Source of the DNA: an uncultured Lachnospiraceae bacterium
Lineage (GTDB): Bacteria; Bacillota; Clostridia; Lachnospirales; Lachnospiraceae
Direction of reading: 5' to 3'
Assembly (NCBI GenBank): GCA_910586315.1
Contig: CAJUIP010000007.1
Coordinates: forward strand, 51,168 to 115,167
Length of the DNA: 64,000 bases
The notes beneath the pieces were generated by a model. That model was not told the DNA's origin. It did not search any database and worked only from the letters and a program-made list of their open reading frames with translations. A program made the translations under genes and the position numbers. The stretch's first letter is position 1. The number at the start of each line of letters is the position of its first letter. Of the stretch, positions 17,039-25,668 are shown one piece after another.

Positions 17039-18201
17039 TGAAGAAAATTGGACTAATTGTAAATCCGATTGCCGGAATGGGCGGAAGCGTCGGATTGAAA
17101 GGAACAGATAACACCGCGGCGGAAGCTTTTCGCCGCGGTGCGATTCCAAGGGCAGGGGACCGTGCAAAGTCTGCCCTTTCAGAGCTTCTCCCGATAAAAG
17201 AGGAGCTTTTTATCTATACGTGCCCAGGAAGCATGGGCGGGGATATTGCAGAAGAGCTGGGATTTCGGACAGTGGTAAAGCCGGAAGCTTCGGACGGCGC
17301 CGCTAAGGCAGCGCCTGTGGATGCAGGAGTTCTTCCGGATCCGCTCTCCAAAACCAGCGCCGCTGATACAAAAAGCCTTGCAGAATGGCTCCTTGAAAAC
17401 AAGGTGGATTTGATTCTTTTTGCCGGCGGCGATGGTACAGCAAGGGACGTGTACCAGGCCGTGGAGCTTTCTGCATGCTGTGTGGGAATCCCCGCCGGTG
17501 TAAAAATACATTCCCCCGTGTACGCCAAAAATCCGAAGGCCGCTGGATTGCTGGCGCTTCTCTGGCTTACGGGGAAGGTTTCCATGACTCAGGAAGAAGA
17601 AGTGCTGGATATTGATGAAGAGCAATATCGGAAAGAACAGATCAACACCAGACTTTATGGGTATCTGAAGGTTCCGAAGGAACGGTCCTTTACCCAGAAC
17701 CGGAAAGCTCCGACACCCCTCTCTGACGCGGCAGCCATTGATTCTATTGCCTATGAGGCAGTACGCCAGATGGAACCGGATACCTTCTATATTATAGGGG
17801 CCGGAACCACCACAAGGGGAGTCATGGAAATCCTGGGGCTTAAAAATACTTTAATCGGCGTTGACCTTGTTTACAATAAAAAGCTGGTGGCCAATGATCT
17901 TGGCGGGAGCGAGCTTTTGTCTTTGATTAAAGGAAAAAGGACGAAACTGGTTGTCACCATAACGGGAGGACAGGGGTATCTGTTTGGCCGTGGAAACCAG
18001 CAGCTTACTCCTGACGTGATTCGGGAAGTGGGAAAAGAAAATATCATTATTCTGGCCACAAAGACGAAGCTGGCCGCATTGTCAGGTCAACCGCTTTTGG
18101 TAGACACTTACGATGAAGGGCTGAATCATTCCCTTTGCGGATATTACCGGGTCATTGCCGGATGCGGGGAAACGATCGTATGCAAGGTGTCGGATAATTA
18201 A
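17038..18201 (+). CDS. AcoX-like ATP-NAD kinase family protein
   Basis: Protein of 387 residues in the ATP-NAD kinase-like family that includes AcoX of acetoin operons. It begins MKKIGLIVNPIAGMGG, has the phosphate-binding FAGGDGTARD motif, and GAGTTTRG plus ITGGQGYLFGRGNQQ in the C-terminal domain. The start codon shares one base with the preceding stop (TAATG), so translation is coupled. AcoX homologues accompany acetoin-cleaving 2-oxoacid dehydrogenase complexes and their role is unresolved; here one accompanies a P-protein-like pair. A GC-rich inverted repeat (CACCGCGGCG with its complement, near 17110-17140) lies within the coding region. Confidence 0.87.
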   Translation: MKKIGLIVNPIAGMGGSVGLKGTDNTAAEAFRRGAIPRAGDRAKSALSELLPIKEELFIYTCPGSMGGDIAEELGFRTVVKPEASDGAAKAAPVDAGVLPDPLSKTSAADTKSLAEWLLENKVDLILFAGGDGTARDVYQAVELSACCVGIPAGVKIHSPVYAKNPKAAGLLALLWLTGKVSMTQEEEVLDIDEEQYRKEQINTRLYGYLKVPKERSFTQNRKAPTPLSDAAAIDSIAYEAVRQMEPDTFYIIGAGTTTRGVMEILGLKNTLIGVDLVYNKKLVANDLGGSELLSLIKGKRTKLVVTITGGQGYLFGRGNQQLTPDVIREVGKENIIILATKTKLAALSGQPLLVDTYDEGLNHSLCGYYRVIAGCGETIVCKVSDN

Positions 18202-18216
18202 AGAGGAAGCGCAATC

Positions 18217-18254
18217 AAAAAGTAACAGTTCAGATATCGCCTGAACTGTTACAT
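18217..18254. repeat. GTAACAGTTCAG palindrome after the GcvP-like operon
   Basis: GTAACAGTTCAG and CTGAACTGTTAC form a 12-bp perfect inverted repeat with a seven-base loop, followed by ATCAAAAAAAC. It is a copy of the repeat seen at 11010 and may double as an operon terminator. Confidence 0.7.
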
Positions 18255-18287
18255 CAAAAAAACTATAAAACATGAATCATAGCTCAT

Positions 18288-18338
18288 AAAAAAGCATGTT
18301 ATTTCCAAAAGCGTGGAAATGGCATGCTTTTATTTTTT
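18288..18338 (+). terminator. Rho-independent terminator
   Basis: A long stem pairs AAAGCATG and TTTCC with GGAAA and CATGCTTT, followed by a T-rich tail (TTATTTTTT). It ends transcription of the SDR/GcvP-like operon and insulates the recombinase segment. Confidence 0.8.
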
Positions 18339-18357
18339 GGATCCTGCCACTCTGTTT

Positions 18358-18384
18358 TTTCGTGTAATACCCATTTCTGCGAAA
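18358..18384 (+). other. Left recombinase core-type site
   Basis: Arms TTTCGTGTAA (18358-18367) and TTCTGCGAAA (18375-18384) flank a seven-base spacer TACCCAT. The 18-bp string at 18367-18384 is repeated exactly, in inverted orientation, at 19847-19864 on the other side of the integrase gene. Arm length of about ten and a seven-base spacer fit a tyrosine-recombinase crossover site. Confidence 0.65.
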
Positions 18385-18646
18385 GCAAAAAGTGCAAAAA
18401 ATGCGTAAAATCTCTATTACACCTGTTGTTTATATCGGCATTATTTTAAAATATGTAAGCGGAATTTGCATGGAAATTGAAACTTTTATGGTTCTTTTAT
18501 GATCCCGGTGGATTTTTTCAGCCACAGGCAGCCTCTGTCGTGACGAATTATGTCGGAAAGCGTAGAAAATCCGACTTTTTATGGTCAATTTTGGGGTAAT
18601 AAATTCCGCTGTATCATGTATGGCGCTGACATAAGGAGGAAGGAAG
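18385..18646. promoter_or_regulatory. Leader of the integrase gene inside the invertible segment
   Basis: A stretch of 262 bp without a credible gene, AT-rich in its left half. No promoter with both good boxes was found on the plus strand; TTGGGG at about 18591 with TATCAT 15 bases later is weak. Because it lies within the putative invertible segment, any outward promoter here would change direction on inversion. Confidence 0.35.
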
Positions 18647-19813
18647 ATGGCAAGACACGGAGAAAACATAAGAAAAAGAAAAGACGGAAGATGGGAAGGC
18701 CGCTATAAGGTATTTGATGAAAGAAAGGGCAGGGCTGTTTATCGTTCCCTGTATGGCAGGGCTTATGAGGAGGTGAAAGAAAAACTTTTCCTGGCCCGGA
18801 GCAGCCTTGCCGGTCTGGACCCAAGTGGAGGAAACACCGGGGAAATATCGGCCGATATAGAGAACATGCCATACACGGGTGAAGCGGTTTTGTTTTCCCG
18901 GGCAGCCGAACAATGGCTTGCGGAGATTAAGAAGAAGCGGAAATATTCCACCTATGTAAAATATAAAACGGTTTACCGGACACATCTGGAAAGGCAGGCT
19001 GGCCCCTGCGTCCTTTCCACGGAAAAAGCTCTGGAATGCTTTGCAAAAATTTTTGAGCACTTATCGGAAAATGAATGGTCGGGAAGCATGCAGAAAAGTG
19101 TCTGCTGTGTGGCGAATCAGATTTTTCATTTCGCAAACAAAATGTATTCCTCCGGCGTTCCCATGCTGGAAAAGCCTCCGGTAACGGAGAAGAAAAAGCC
19201 TGTCTCGGTTTTGTCCGGGACAGAGCAGAAAAAGCTTCTTGGCTGTATTTACAACGGGCTGGACCCATTTGGGACTGCAATCCTTTTGTGCCTGCACACG
19301 GGGCTGAGATTGGGGGAGTTATGTGCGCTGAAATGGGGAGACCTGGATCTTGGGAATCGGATTTTGATGGTAAACAGGACGGTGCAGCGGATTGCCGTGA
19401 ATGGGTGCAGGACAAAAACAGTTCTTATGGAAACGGAACCTAAAAGTGAAAACTCCAGAAGGACCATTCCGCTGACAGCGGAAATGGCGGGTCTTCTTGC
19501 CCGGCTTGATACCGGACGGCCTTATGTATTTGGCGGGGAAAAGGCGCTGGAGCCCAGAACTATGCAGTACCGGTTCGGGAAAATACTGAAGGAGTCCGGG
19601 ATTGACAACCGAAATTTCCATACTCTCAGACACACATTTGCAACCAACTGTGTGGAAAACGGCATGGATGTGAAGTCCTTAAGTGAGCTCCTCGGCCATT
19701 CCGATGTAAAGATCACCCTAAACCGCTATGTTCATCCAACCATGGATTCTAAACGGAAACAGATCGATTCCCTCTCGGATTTTTATGGTCAGATTTGTGG
19801 TAGGGTGGCTTAA
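18647..19813 (+). CDS. Tyrosine site-specific recombinase (integrase family)
   Basis: Complete recombinase of 388 residues. An N-terminal AP2-like arm-binding segment (GENIRKRKDGRWEGRYK) is followed by a SAM-like core-binding domain and a catalytic domain with Arg in HTGLRLGELC, HxxR in HTLRHTFAT, a following LLGHSDV block and the nucleophilic Tyr in NRYVHP. The layout is that of Tn916/phage-type integrases. AAGGAGGAAGGAAG precedes the ATG. No excisionase, relaxase or phage structural gene is nearby, and matching core-type sites lie on both sides in opposite orientation, so an inversion switch is more likely than a mobile element; a remnant of an integrated element remains possible. Confidence 0.92.
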   Translation: MARHGENIRKRKDGRWEGRYKVFDERKGRAVYRSLYGRAYEEVKEKLFLARSSLAGLDPSGGNTGEISADIENMPYTGEAVLFSRAAEQWLAEIKKKRKYSTYVKYKTVYRTHLERQAGPCVLSTEKALECFAKIFEHLSENEWSGSMQKSVCCVANQIFHFANKMYSSGVPMLEKPPVTEKKKPVSVLSGTEQKKLLGCIYNGLDPFGTAILLCLHTGLRLGELCALKWGDLDLGNRILMVNRTVQRIAVNGCRTKTVLMETEPKSENSRRTIPLTAEMAGLLARLDTGRPYVFGGEKALEPRTMQYRFGKILKESGIDNRNFHTLRHTFATNCVENGMDVKSLSELLGHSDVKITLNRYVHPTMDSKRKQIDSLSDFYGQICGRVA

Positions 19814-19846
19814 GGAAATGCCGCATTTCTGGGCTATTTTCGAGAT

Positions 19847-19873
19847 TTTCGCAGAAATGGGTATTCTGCGAAA
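19847..19873 (-). other. Right recombinase core-type site
   Basis: TTTCGCAGAA (19847-19856) and TTCTGCGAAA (19864-19873) are perfect inverted arms around spacer ATGGGTA, the reverse complement of the left site's spacer. Opposite spacer polarity predicts inversion rather than excision of the enclosed 1.46 kb. Confidence 0.7.
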
Positions 19874-19978
19874 TCCACTGGCAGCATTGCCGGGGACAGG
19901 ATTTACAGAGGATTACGTTACAAAAAAAGGACTAATAATGCGGTGTGGAGATGAAATGATTTTTAATGGGGTCAGGCG

Positions 19979-21382
19979 ATGCAGGTTATGTCCGGGGAAA
20001 CACTCACGAAGACAATCACACAGCACACGAAAGAACTTGACACAGAGACGCTCTCTTTCCTGTATGGAATTGCGAAGGACTATGCGAAAGTTAAAAACGT
20101 CGTATACGAGAGGTATTCCGGCATTCGTCATGTGAACAGCCTTACGCCCGTGTACAGCATCCTGAATGAGATGCGCGCCTGCGGCCTCCGGGAACAGCTG
20201 AACCTCCCGGCCGTCTATTACGAACTTGCTGTCGCGGATGCGGTAACGGATATCAAAACCAACTGGGCAGTTCTTAAGAGAAATATGAACGGGCTTGTGA
20301 CGGCAAATGAGAATTTAAGCGCTGACGAGAAGATGTATATCCGCACCGTATTGAAGATAAACAGCACTTTTTCGGCGGTTTTGAACAGGGAGTTTTGTAA
20401 GCTGCCGGATAAGGTGAAGGGGCTTTCGATTGATACGGGCAGGCTGGACAACCGCATCCGGAGGATGGTGCGTAAATACCTTGCTAAGCCAAGGACAGAG
20501 TGCTCGCTGCTTTTTAAAGTATCCCCCAATGGCTACCGCTATGGGGATGGAGGAATTTACCTGGTAAGCAGGACACCGAGACACCGGATATTTGTACCGC
20601 TAAAGAATAATGAGCAGTACGACAGACAGATTTTATTCACGATTGGGGAAAGTGGCGCAACCCTGCATATCCCGGTGGAGACAAAGATTAAGAAACATAC
20701 GGATTACACGAATACCGTATGCATGCACATCGGAAATCAGGTAATGTTCACCCTCTCGGACGGCACTGTCTACGGGGAAGCGCTGGGACAGATGGTGTTT
20801 CCGGAAACCCTGCGATTGGATCAAAAAAACCAGCAACGGGGGAAGCTTATCAGGGAAGCTGAGAATCACATGGCAGGCGGCCTGCCTGATAAGGCAAAAG
20901 CCATAGAGAGTAATAACCTTGGCAGGCAGAAATATGACAGCATGAAATCAAGGGCGCGGGCAGATACAATCCGCTATATCAATACGGAAATTAACAGGAT
21001 GCTGCGTGAGGAGAAGCCGGCCCGCATTGCTATTCCAGGCAGGGTACTGAAGGGCCGCGACAAACATTATTCCCGGACTGTGAATCTGAAGCTGACACGG
21101 AGCTTCCAGGGATATGTGCGGGAGAGGCTTGCGTTTAAATGCCGGCTTAACGGCGTGGAACTGATTGAGGTCAATTCCAAAGGAACAGGAAGTCTCTGCA
21201 CAGTCTGCGGGGCGCAGGGAAAGAGATGGAAGGATGAGTTTGTCTGTGAGAATTGTGGCAGCCATATCTCAGCTGCCTTAAATTCTGCCAGAAATGTGGA
21301 GAAAAAGTATAGAGATATAGAGATTAATCCGCCAGACCGGGGAATAAGCGGGCGACAATCCGTTTTACCCTCGAATGTCTGA
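19979..21382 (+). CDS. TnpB-like protein with degenerate RuvC active site
   Basis: Protein of 467 residues of the IS200/IS605 TnpB superfamily (relatives of Cas12). The fold markers are present: a helical N-terminal half, a RuvC-I-like strand (VCMHIG then LSDGTVYG, 247-266), a RuvC-II-like strand (RIAIPGRV, 349-356), a four-Cys zinc finger (C407, C410, C423, C426) and a RuvC-III-like helix (HISAALNSARN, 429-439). In active TnpB these carry Asp, Glu and Asp; here the aligned positions are His250, Pro353 and Ala433, so all three catalytic acids seem lost while the domain stays full length and open. This is the pattern of nuclease-dead, RNA-guided repressors (TldR). No TnpA or transposon end is obvious. 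The start is uncertain: 19979 or the ATG at 19988. Confidence 0.8.
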   Translation: MQVMSGETLTKTITQHTKELDTETLSFLYGIAKDYAKVKNVVYERYSGIRHVNSLTPVYSILNEMRACGLREQLNLPAVYYELAVADAVTDIKTNWAVLKRNMNGLVTANENLSADEKMYIRTVLKINSTFSAVLNREFCKLPDKVKGLSIDTGRLDNRIRRMVRKYLAKPRTECSLLFKVSPNGYRYGDGGIYLVSRTPRHRIFVPLKNNEQYDRQILFTIGESGATLHIPVETKIKKHTDYTNTVCMHIGNQVMFTLSDGTVYGEALGQMVFPETLRLDQKNQQRGKLIREAENHMAGGLPDKAKAIESNNLGRQKYDSMKSRARADTIRYINTEINRMLREEKPARIAIPGRVLKGRDKHYSRTVNLKLTRSFQGYVRERLAFKCRLNGVELIEVNSKGTGSLCTVCGAQGKRWKDEFVCENCGSHISAALNSARNVEKKYRDIEINPPDRGISGRQSVLPSNV

Positions 21383-21640
21383 TCGTGGGCATTCACCGGG
21401 ATCGCCGGAACGGTGTGTTGATAGATGAAAGGCGCGGCAGAAATGGCCTGCCGCACGGGCAGAAAGTCGGCATTAACTGGGTGAAAATTACCTTCGCGTA
21501 TGCCAGGACCGTGGCCTTACACGGAGCGAAGCAGAACCGGATTTGTGGGATTGCGTGATGCATCCGGCAGATCCGGCTATGCATGTGCCCCTCAGGGGGT
21601 ACTGCGATAATCCTTATGATAATTAAGAAAAAATCATACG
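21383..21640 (+). ncRNA. Candidate guide-RNA (omega-RNA-like) scaffold
   Basis: Gene-free, GC-rich stretch directly after the TnpB-like gene with consecutive hairpins: GCGGCAG/CTGCCGC (21434-21454), ATGCAT-CCGG/CCGG-ATGCAT (21558-21584) and GTGCCCC/GGGGGTAC with a TCAG loop (21585-21602). TnpB guide RNAs are transcribed from the 3' end of tnpB into the downstream flank, with the guide after the last scaffold hairpin, which here would begin near 21603. Position and structure fit; sequence identity to a known scaffold was not testable. Confidence 0.5.
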
Positions 21641-21673
21641 TGGGAAAACAAAAGCAGGAAAAGGGGTACGTGA

Positions 21674-24115
21674 ATGTTGAAACATTACAAAAAGAAAGAA
21701 CTTTTGGAAGGCGTATCCACGCTGATAAAAGCAAATGCCGCGATTGTAACATCAATGAAGGCAGATCCTGACGGTGTGGCGCAGGTTCTTGCATCGTGTC
21801 AGGAATATGCAATCATGATAGGAAACTATATAGAAAGTCTGGGAGAAAAATACGCCTGTCTCGTGAAACTTTTAGAGGATTATTGTGAGAACATTTTCCG
21901 GATGAGTGAGGCTGTCCCGGATGGAATGCAGTGCCATAAGATAGCAAAAGAGATACAAAAGCAGTTAAATCAGCTTAGCCACGGCATAACCTGTGACCTG
22001 CCTGACGACAGGAAGGAGGTTGTTTTTTTACCATACAAGGCGAGCATGTGGGATTCTCTGGAAAGTGTCTGGAAAGTAGCGGATGCCGATCCGGATTGTG
22101 ACGCGTACGTGGTGCCCATCCCTTATTTTGATAAAAATCCTGACGGGAGCTTCCGCCAGATGCACTATGAGGGGGATCTGTATCCGCCATATGTGCCTGT
22201 GACAAAATACGAAGAATATGACTTTGGGGCGCACAGGCCGGACGAAATTTATATTCACAACGGCTACGATGACTGGAATCTGGTTACGAGCGTACATCCG
22301 AATTTCTACTCACGGAATCTAAAGAAATATACGGAAAAATTAGTATATATTCCATATTTTATATTAGGCGAGATTGATCCTGATAACAAACAGGCAGTGG
22401 AAGGAATCAAGCACTTTTGTTTTATGCCGGGAATTGTCAATGCGGATAAAGTAATTGTACAGTCGGAGAATATGAAAAAAATTTATATCCGCGAATATCT
22501 GAAAGCGGCGAAAGAATGTGGACTTAAGGGGAAGCATCTGGACCGGACGTATCTGGAACAGAAGTTTCTGGGGACAGGTTCGCCGAAATTTGACAAAGTG
22601 TTGAACACGAAAAAGGAGGATTTAGAAGTACCGGACGAATGGCTGAAACTTATAAAGAAGTCAGACGGCATGCCGAAAAAGGTTATTTTCTATAATAACA
22701 GCATTAGCGCACTGCTCCAACATAACGAAAAAATGATAACAAAGATGGAATCTGTTTTTAAGATTTTCAAGGAAAACAGGGATGAGGTTGCATTATTGTG
22801 GCGGCCGCATCCGCTGATTCAGGCAACCATCGAGAGTATGAGACCGCAGCTTTGGGAAAGATATAAAGAACTCAGAGACAGATACATAGAAGAGGGCTGG
22901 GGGATTTATGACGATAGCGCAGATCTGGACCGGGCGGTGGTGTTAAGCGATGCATATTATGGGGACAGCAGTTCCGTGGTGCAGCTGTATAAGAGAATAG
23001 GAAAGCCGATAATGCTGCAAAATGTACAGATTCTCCCTATGGCTGACAGAGCTTCCCGGATGTATGAATTAACGATAGAGTCGCTTGCCGGCAAAGAACA
23101 TGAGATATATGCGGTTGGCCGTGAGTTAAACGTAATGTTCCGGCTGGATCTGGAGACAAACGAAGTGGAGACGATAATGGACATGCCAGAGGAGGAAAAA
23201 CTCATCGGCAGGCTTTATAATGGTGTGTGCGTTGATAAAGATATTCTGGCATTGGTTCCCTATAATGCCAGAAAGTTTTGGTACTGCCGATTGAAAGAAA
23301 AGAAATGGTATGACATAGATATCGGTGCATATGTTGATTCGGAGCAAATCGGTAAGTTTGCAGGGGGATATATTTTTAATGAAATCGTGTATTTGTTTGG
23401 TTATCACTATAAGAATATCCTGCTGATTGATCTCAAAACCAGACAGATCAAAGAATTGTTTGAGGAAAAAGACCGGCATTCATTTTGGATGCAGACGCCG
23501 GTGGCTCATAATGGTACATTATTTGTCGCTGATTTGCTTCGAAATGAAGTGACCGGCATAGATTTGAATCAGACCGGTAATTATGAAGCTTTCGAGATAG
23601 AGAATATAGAGCCGTCTGCAAAAAATGGTAACAGTGGGATTGCATTTGACGGCGAATATTTTTACATTGTAAAACATCACGGGAATTGTTTATATAAATG
23701 GAAGCCTTTCGAAAAAGCATATCCTGTTAAAATAGATTCTGTTTATGATACGGACGAACCGTTTTTTAACGGGATAGAGGCGCATGACCGTTTTTTATTT
23801 TTATATAGCCCGAAGGGGAAGAGCTATGTTTATAGTCTTGACGGAAAGAAGTCATATAGGGTGGAAGATAAGACATTTTATGCAAAAAGGATGCCTCTGT
23901 CCGGATTGACTGTGGGAGAAAAAGGGGCAGTAGCGGTATTTGATAATGAAATGAAAGAAATAAAACGTTTTACAACAGCGTTATCCTATGCGGAACAAAG
24001 AGATTATCTTGCTCATGCAGAAGTGACAGGGAAAGCGATGAGTGAGAATGATGTAATCGGTTTGGAAGATTTTATTGATTTAATTGTTTCTAAGGCCATG
24101 GAGCAGACAGTATGA
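21674..24115 (+). CDS. CDP-glycerol glycerophosphotransferase-like protein with C-terminal beta-rich extension
   Basis: Protein of 813 residues. Residues 1-110 are helical. About 115-490 resemble the TagB/TagF GT-B fold: VVFLPYKASMWDSLESVW, DEIYIHNGYDDWN, a VIVQSENMKKIY hinge, VIFYNNSISALLQHNE, WRPHPL, and SDAYYGDSSSVVQLY at the nucleotide-binding end, the family's characteristic GDxSS-type motif. About 500-790 are repetitive beta strands suggesting a propeller. It is the first gene of an eight-gene polymer operon and its stop overlaps the next start (ATGA). A role in adding glycerol-phosphate-like units to a wall or capsular polymer is likely. Confidence 0.8.
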   Translation: MLKHYKKKELLEGVSTLIKANAAIVTSMKADPDGVAQVLASCQEYAIMIGNYIESLGEKYACLVKLLEDYCENIFRMSEAVPDGMQCHKIAKEIQKQLNQLSHGITCDLPDDRKEVVFLPYKASMWDSLESVWKVADADPDCDAYVVPIPYFDKNPDGSFRQMHYEGDLYPPYVPVTKYEEYDFGAHRPDEIYIHNGYDDWNLVTSVHPNFYSRNLKKYTEKLVYIPYFILGEIDPDNKQAVEGIKHFCFMPGIVNADKVIVQSENMKKIYIREYLKAAKECGLKGKHLDRTYLEQKFLGTGSPKFDKVLNTKKEDLEVPDEWLKLIKKSDGMPKKVIFYNNSISALLQHNEKMITKMESVFKIFKENRDEVALLWRPHPLIQATIESMRPQLWERYKELRDRYIEEGWGIYDDSADLDRAVVLSDAYYGDSSSVVQLYKRIGKPIMLQNVQILPMADRASRMYELTIESLAGKEHEIYAVGRELNVMFRLDLETNEVETIMDMPEEEKLIGRLYNGVCVDKDILALVPYNARKFWYCRLKEKKWYDIDIGAYVDSEQIGKFAGGYIFNEIVYLFGYHYKNILLIDLKTRQIKELFEEKDRHSFWMQTPVAHNGTLFVADLLRNEVTGIDLNQTGNYEAFEIENIEPSAKNGNSGIAFDGEYFYIVKHHGNCLYKWKPFEKAYPVKIDSVYDTDEPFFNGIEAHDRFLFLYSPKGKSYVYSLDGKKSYRVEDKTFYAKRMPLSGLTVGEKGAVAVFDNEMKEIKRFTTALSYAEQRDYLAHAEVTGKAMSENDVIGLEDFIDLIVSKAMEQTV

Positions 24116-25668
24116 AAAAAATTATTATTTTTGGAGCAGGTCAGTCCGGAGCGGTTGCGCTGATTCATCTGCATAGAGAGAATGTGGCGTATTTTTGTGA
24201 TAACCGGAGAAGCATGGACGGTAAATATAAATACGGCGTAAAAATTATTAGTTTTGAGCGAATGCTGGAAATTTTAGATAACCATATTCTCTTGATAGGG
24301 GCCAATGATGGCAATGCCGTTGAGATGGCAGCACAGCTGGAAACCACAGGTGTAGTCGATTATGTATTTTACTATCGTTCGGTTAAGGATAGAATTTTAG
24401 AGCATGGAATTGAATCGACGATGGAATTTCTTCAGGAATATGGAAACAGGGCCTACTGTAAATCAGAATATTTCAGGAGATTGATGCTTGAGCGGACGGA
24501 ACAAATGAAATATATGAGAGAAGTGCTTAACCCGTACGGGCTGCCAAAGGCGGAAGGGTATCTGCGAAAGGAACAGATTAGAAATACGAAATATGCAAAG
24601 CAGGTATTGGAGGATATTTCATCTTTAAAACTGGATCTGTTCATAATCGGGGGAACCCTGATCGGGGCGGAGAGACAGGGCGGCTTTATCCCGTGGGATG
24701 ATGACATTGATTTTGCGCTGCTTCGGAGAGACTATAACGTATTGTTGGATTTTGCCAGGGCAAATTGGCACATGACGACACGGCGGGGAGACGGAAAAAT
24801 CAAGTACAGACAGCTTACAGAATTGATGCGTCAATACCCCAATGAATATATTTTTTCGGTTAATCCATATTGTGCCAGCTTATATAGAGGAACTTCTATT
24901 ATTGATTATGCGGTTGTGGACTTCTTCATATTTGACTGCTTTGACGAGGGCTATGATTACCAGGATTACAAAAAGATGATTTACGAGATTAAGGAGAACA
25001 TAGAAAGCCGGGAAGATGTGGTCAAGAATCTGGAGGTTGAGCAGGAGGCGGTCAGGAATAACGGGCATATTGTAGAGTATTCTGAAAAAATAGGATTTGC
25101 ACTGGACACAATGATTCCTTATGAGACTCTATATGTTAATTCATGGCTGGACGCAAAGACAATTTTTCCGACGAAAGAAATTCCCTTTGAGGATATGTAT
25201 CTTCCGGCGCCAAATGATATAAAAGGTTATTTATCTTACGAGATACCGGGATTTGCTGGCGTGCCTTCTGATATCGGTATTCCCAAAAGATTACGTCAGG
25301 TTAAGGACGCCATACAAGGTCTGCTTGTACAGGTTGATATCTATCTGACTAAGGTAGAGGAAATCGATCAATTCAGCGCTCTTTATGAGACGCTGCGTAA
25401 TGCGGGAATTTATGCGGTATATGTGATTGAGAACGCGAAATGCAATGCGGCTGAAAATGTCAACGATGCAGAAATTATAAAAATACTGCTCAGGAGAGAG
25501 TATGAATATAGAGAATGGATGAACATAAATGCCGAAATTGCAATTACTTCCGTGGACGAAAGGATTTTGAGAAAATATAAAAGCAGCCAGAAGTTTGTTG
25601 TCGATGGAAATGAGGATGAGGTAACGGCTCATATTGTAGAGGAATACGGATGTAAACGGAATGAATAA
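24112..25668 (+). CDS. LicD-family phosphotransferase with N-terminal Rossmann-like module
   Basis: Protein of 518 residues. Residues 1-90 form a nucleotide-binding-like module (KKIIIFGAGQSG, YFCDN, ILLIGAND). Around residues 178-203 the LicD signature appears as IIGGTLIGAERQGG then FIPWDDDIDF with its catalytic-type Asp cluster. LicD enzymes move phosphocholine or similar phospho-groups from CDP carriers to surface sugars. The ATG overlaps the previous stop by four bases. The C-terminal third is unassigned. Base composition is AT-richer than the flanks, as for the whole operon. Confidence 0.85.
   Translation: MKKIIIFGAGQSGAVALIHLHRENVAYFCDNRRSMDGKYKYGVKIISFERMLEILDNHILLIGANDGNAVEMAAQLETTGVVDYVFYYRSVKDRILEHGIESTMEFLQEYGNRAYCKSEYFRRLMLERTEQMKYMREVLNPYGLPKAEGYLRKEQIRNTKYAKQVLEDISSLKLDLFIIGGTLIGAERQGGFIPWDDDIDFALLRRDYNVLLDFARANWHMTTRRGDGKIKYRQLTELMRQYPNEYIFSVNPYCASLYRGTSIIDYAVVDFFIFDCFDEGYDYQDYKKMIYEIKENIESREDVVKNLEVEQEAVRNNGHIVEYSEKIGFALDTMIPYETLYVNSWLDAKTIFPTKEIPFEDMYLPAPNDIKGYLSYEIPGFAGVPSDIGIPKRLRQVKDAIQGLLVQVDIYLTKVEEIDQFSALYETLRNAGIYAVYVIENAKCNAAENVNDAEIIKILLRREYEYREWMNINAEIAITSVDERILRKYKSSQKFVVDGNEDEVTAHIVEEYGCKRNE

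Noticed and set aside
17110..17140. GC-rich inverted repeat inside the AcoX-like gene as an internal terminator.
   Set aside because: There is no T run and the encoded residues fit the protein family, so it is probably coincidental.
19728..20135. A 135-codon plus-strand frame overlapping the integrase end and the TnpB-like start.
   Set aside because: It conflicts with two well-supported genes, has no ribosome site and its sequence resembles no family.
18647..21382. A conjugative element or prophage.
   Set aside because: There is an integrase but no relaxase, excisionase, replication or structural gene, and the flanking sites are inverted rather than direct.
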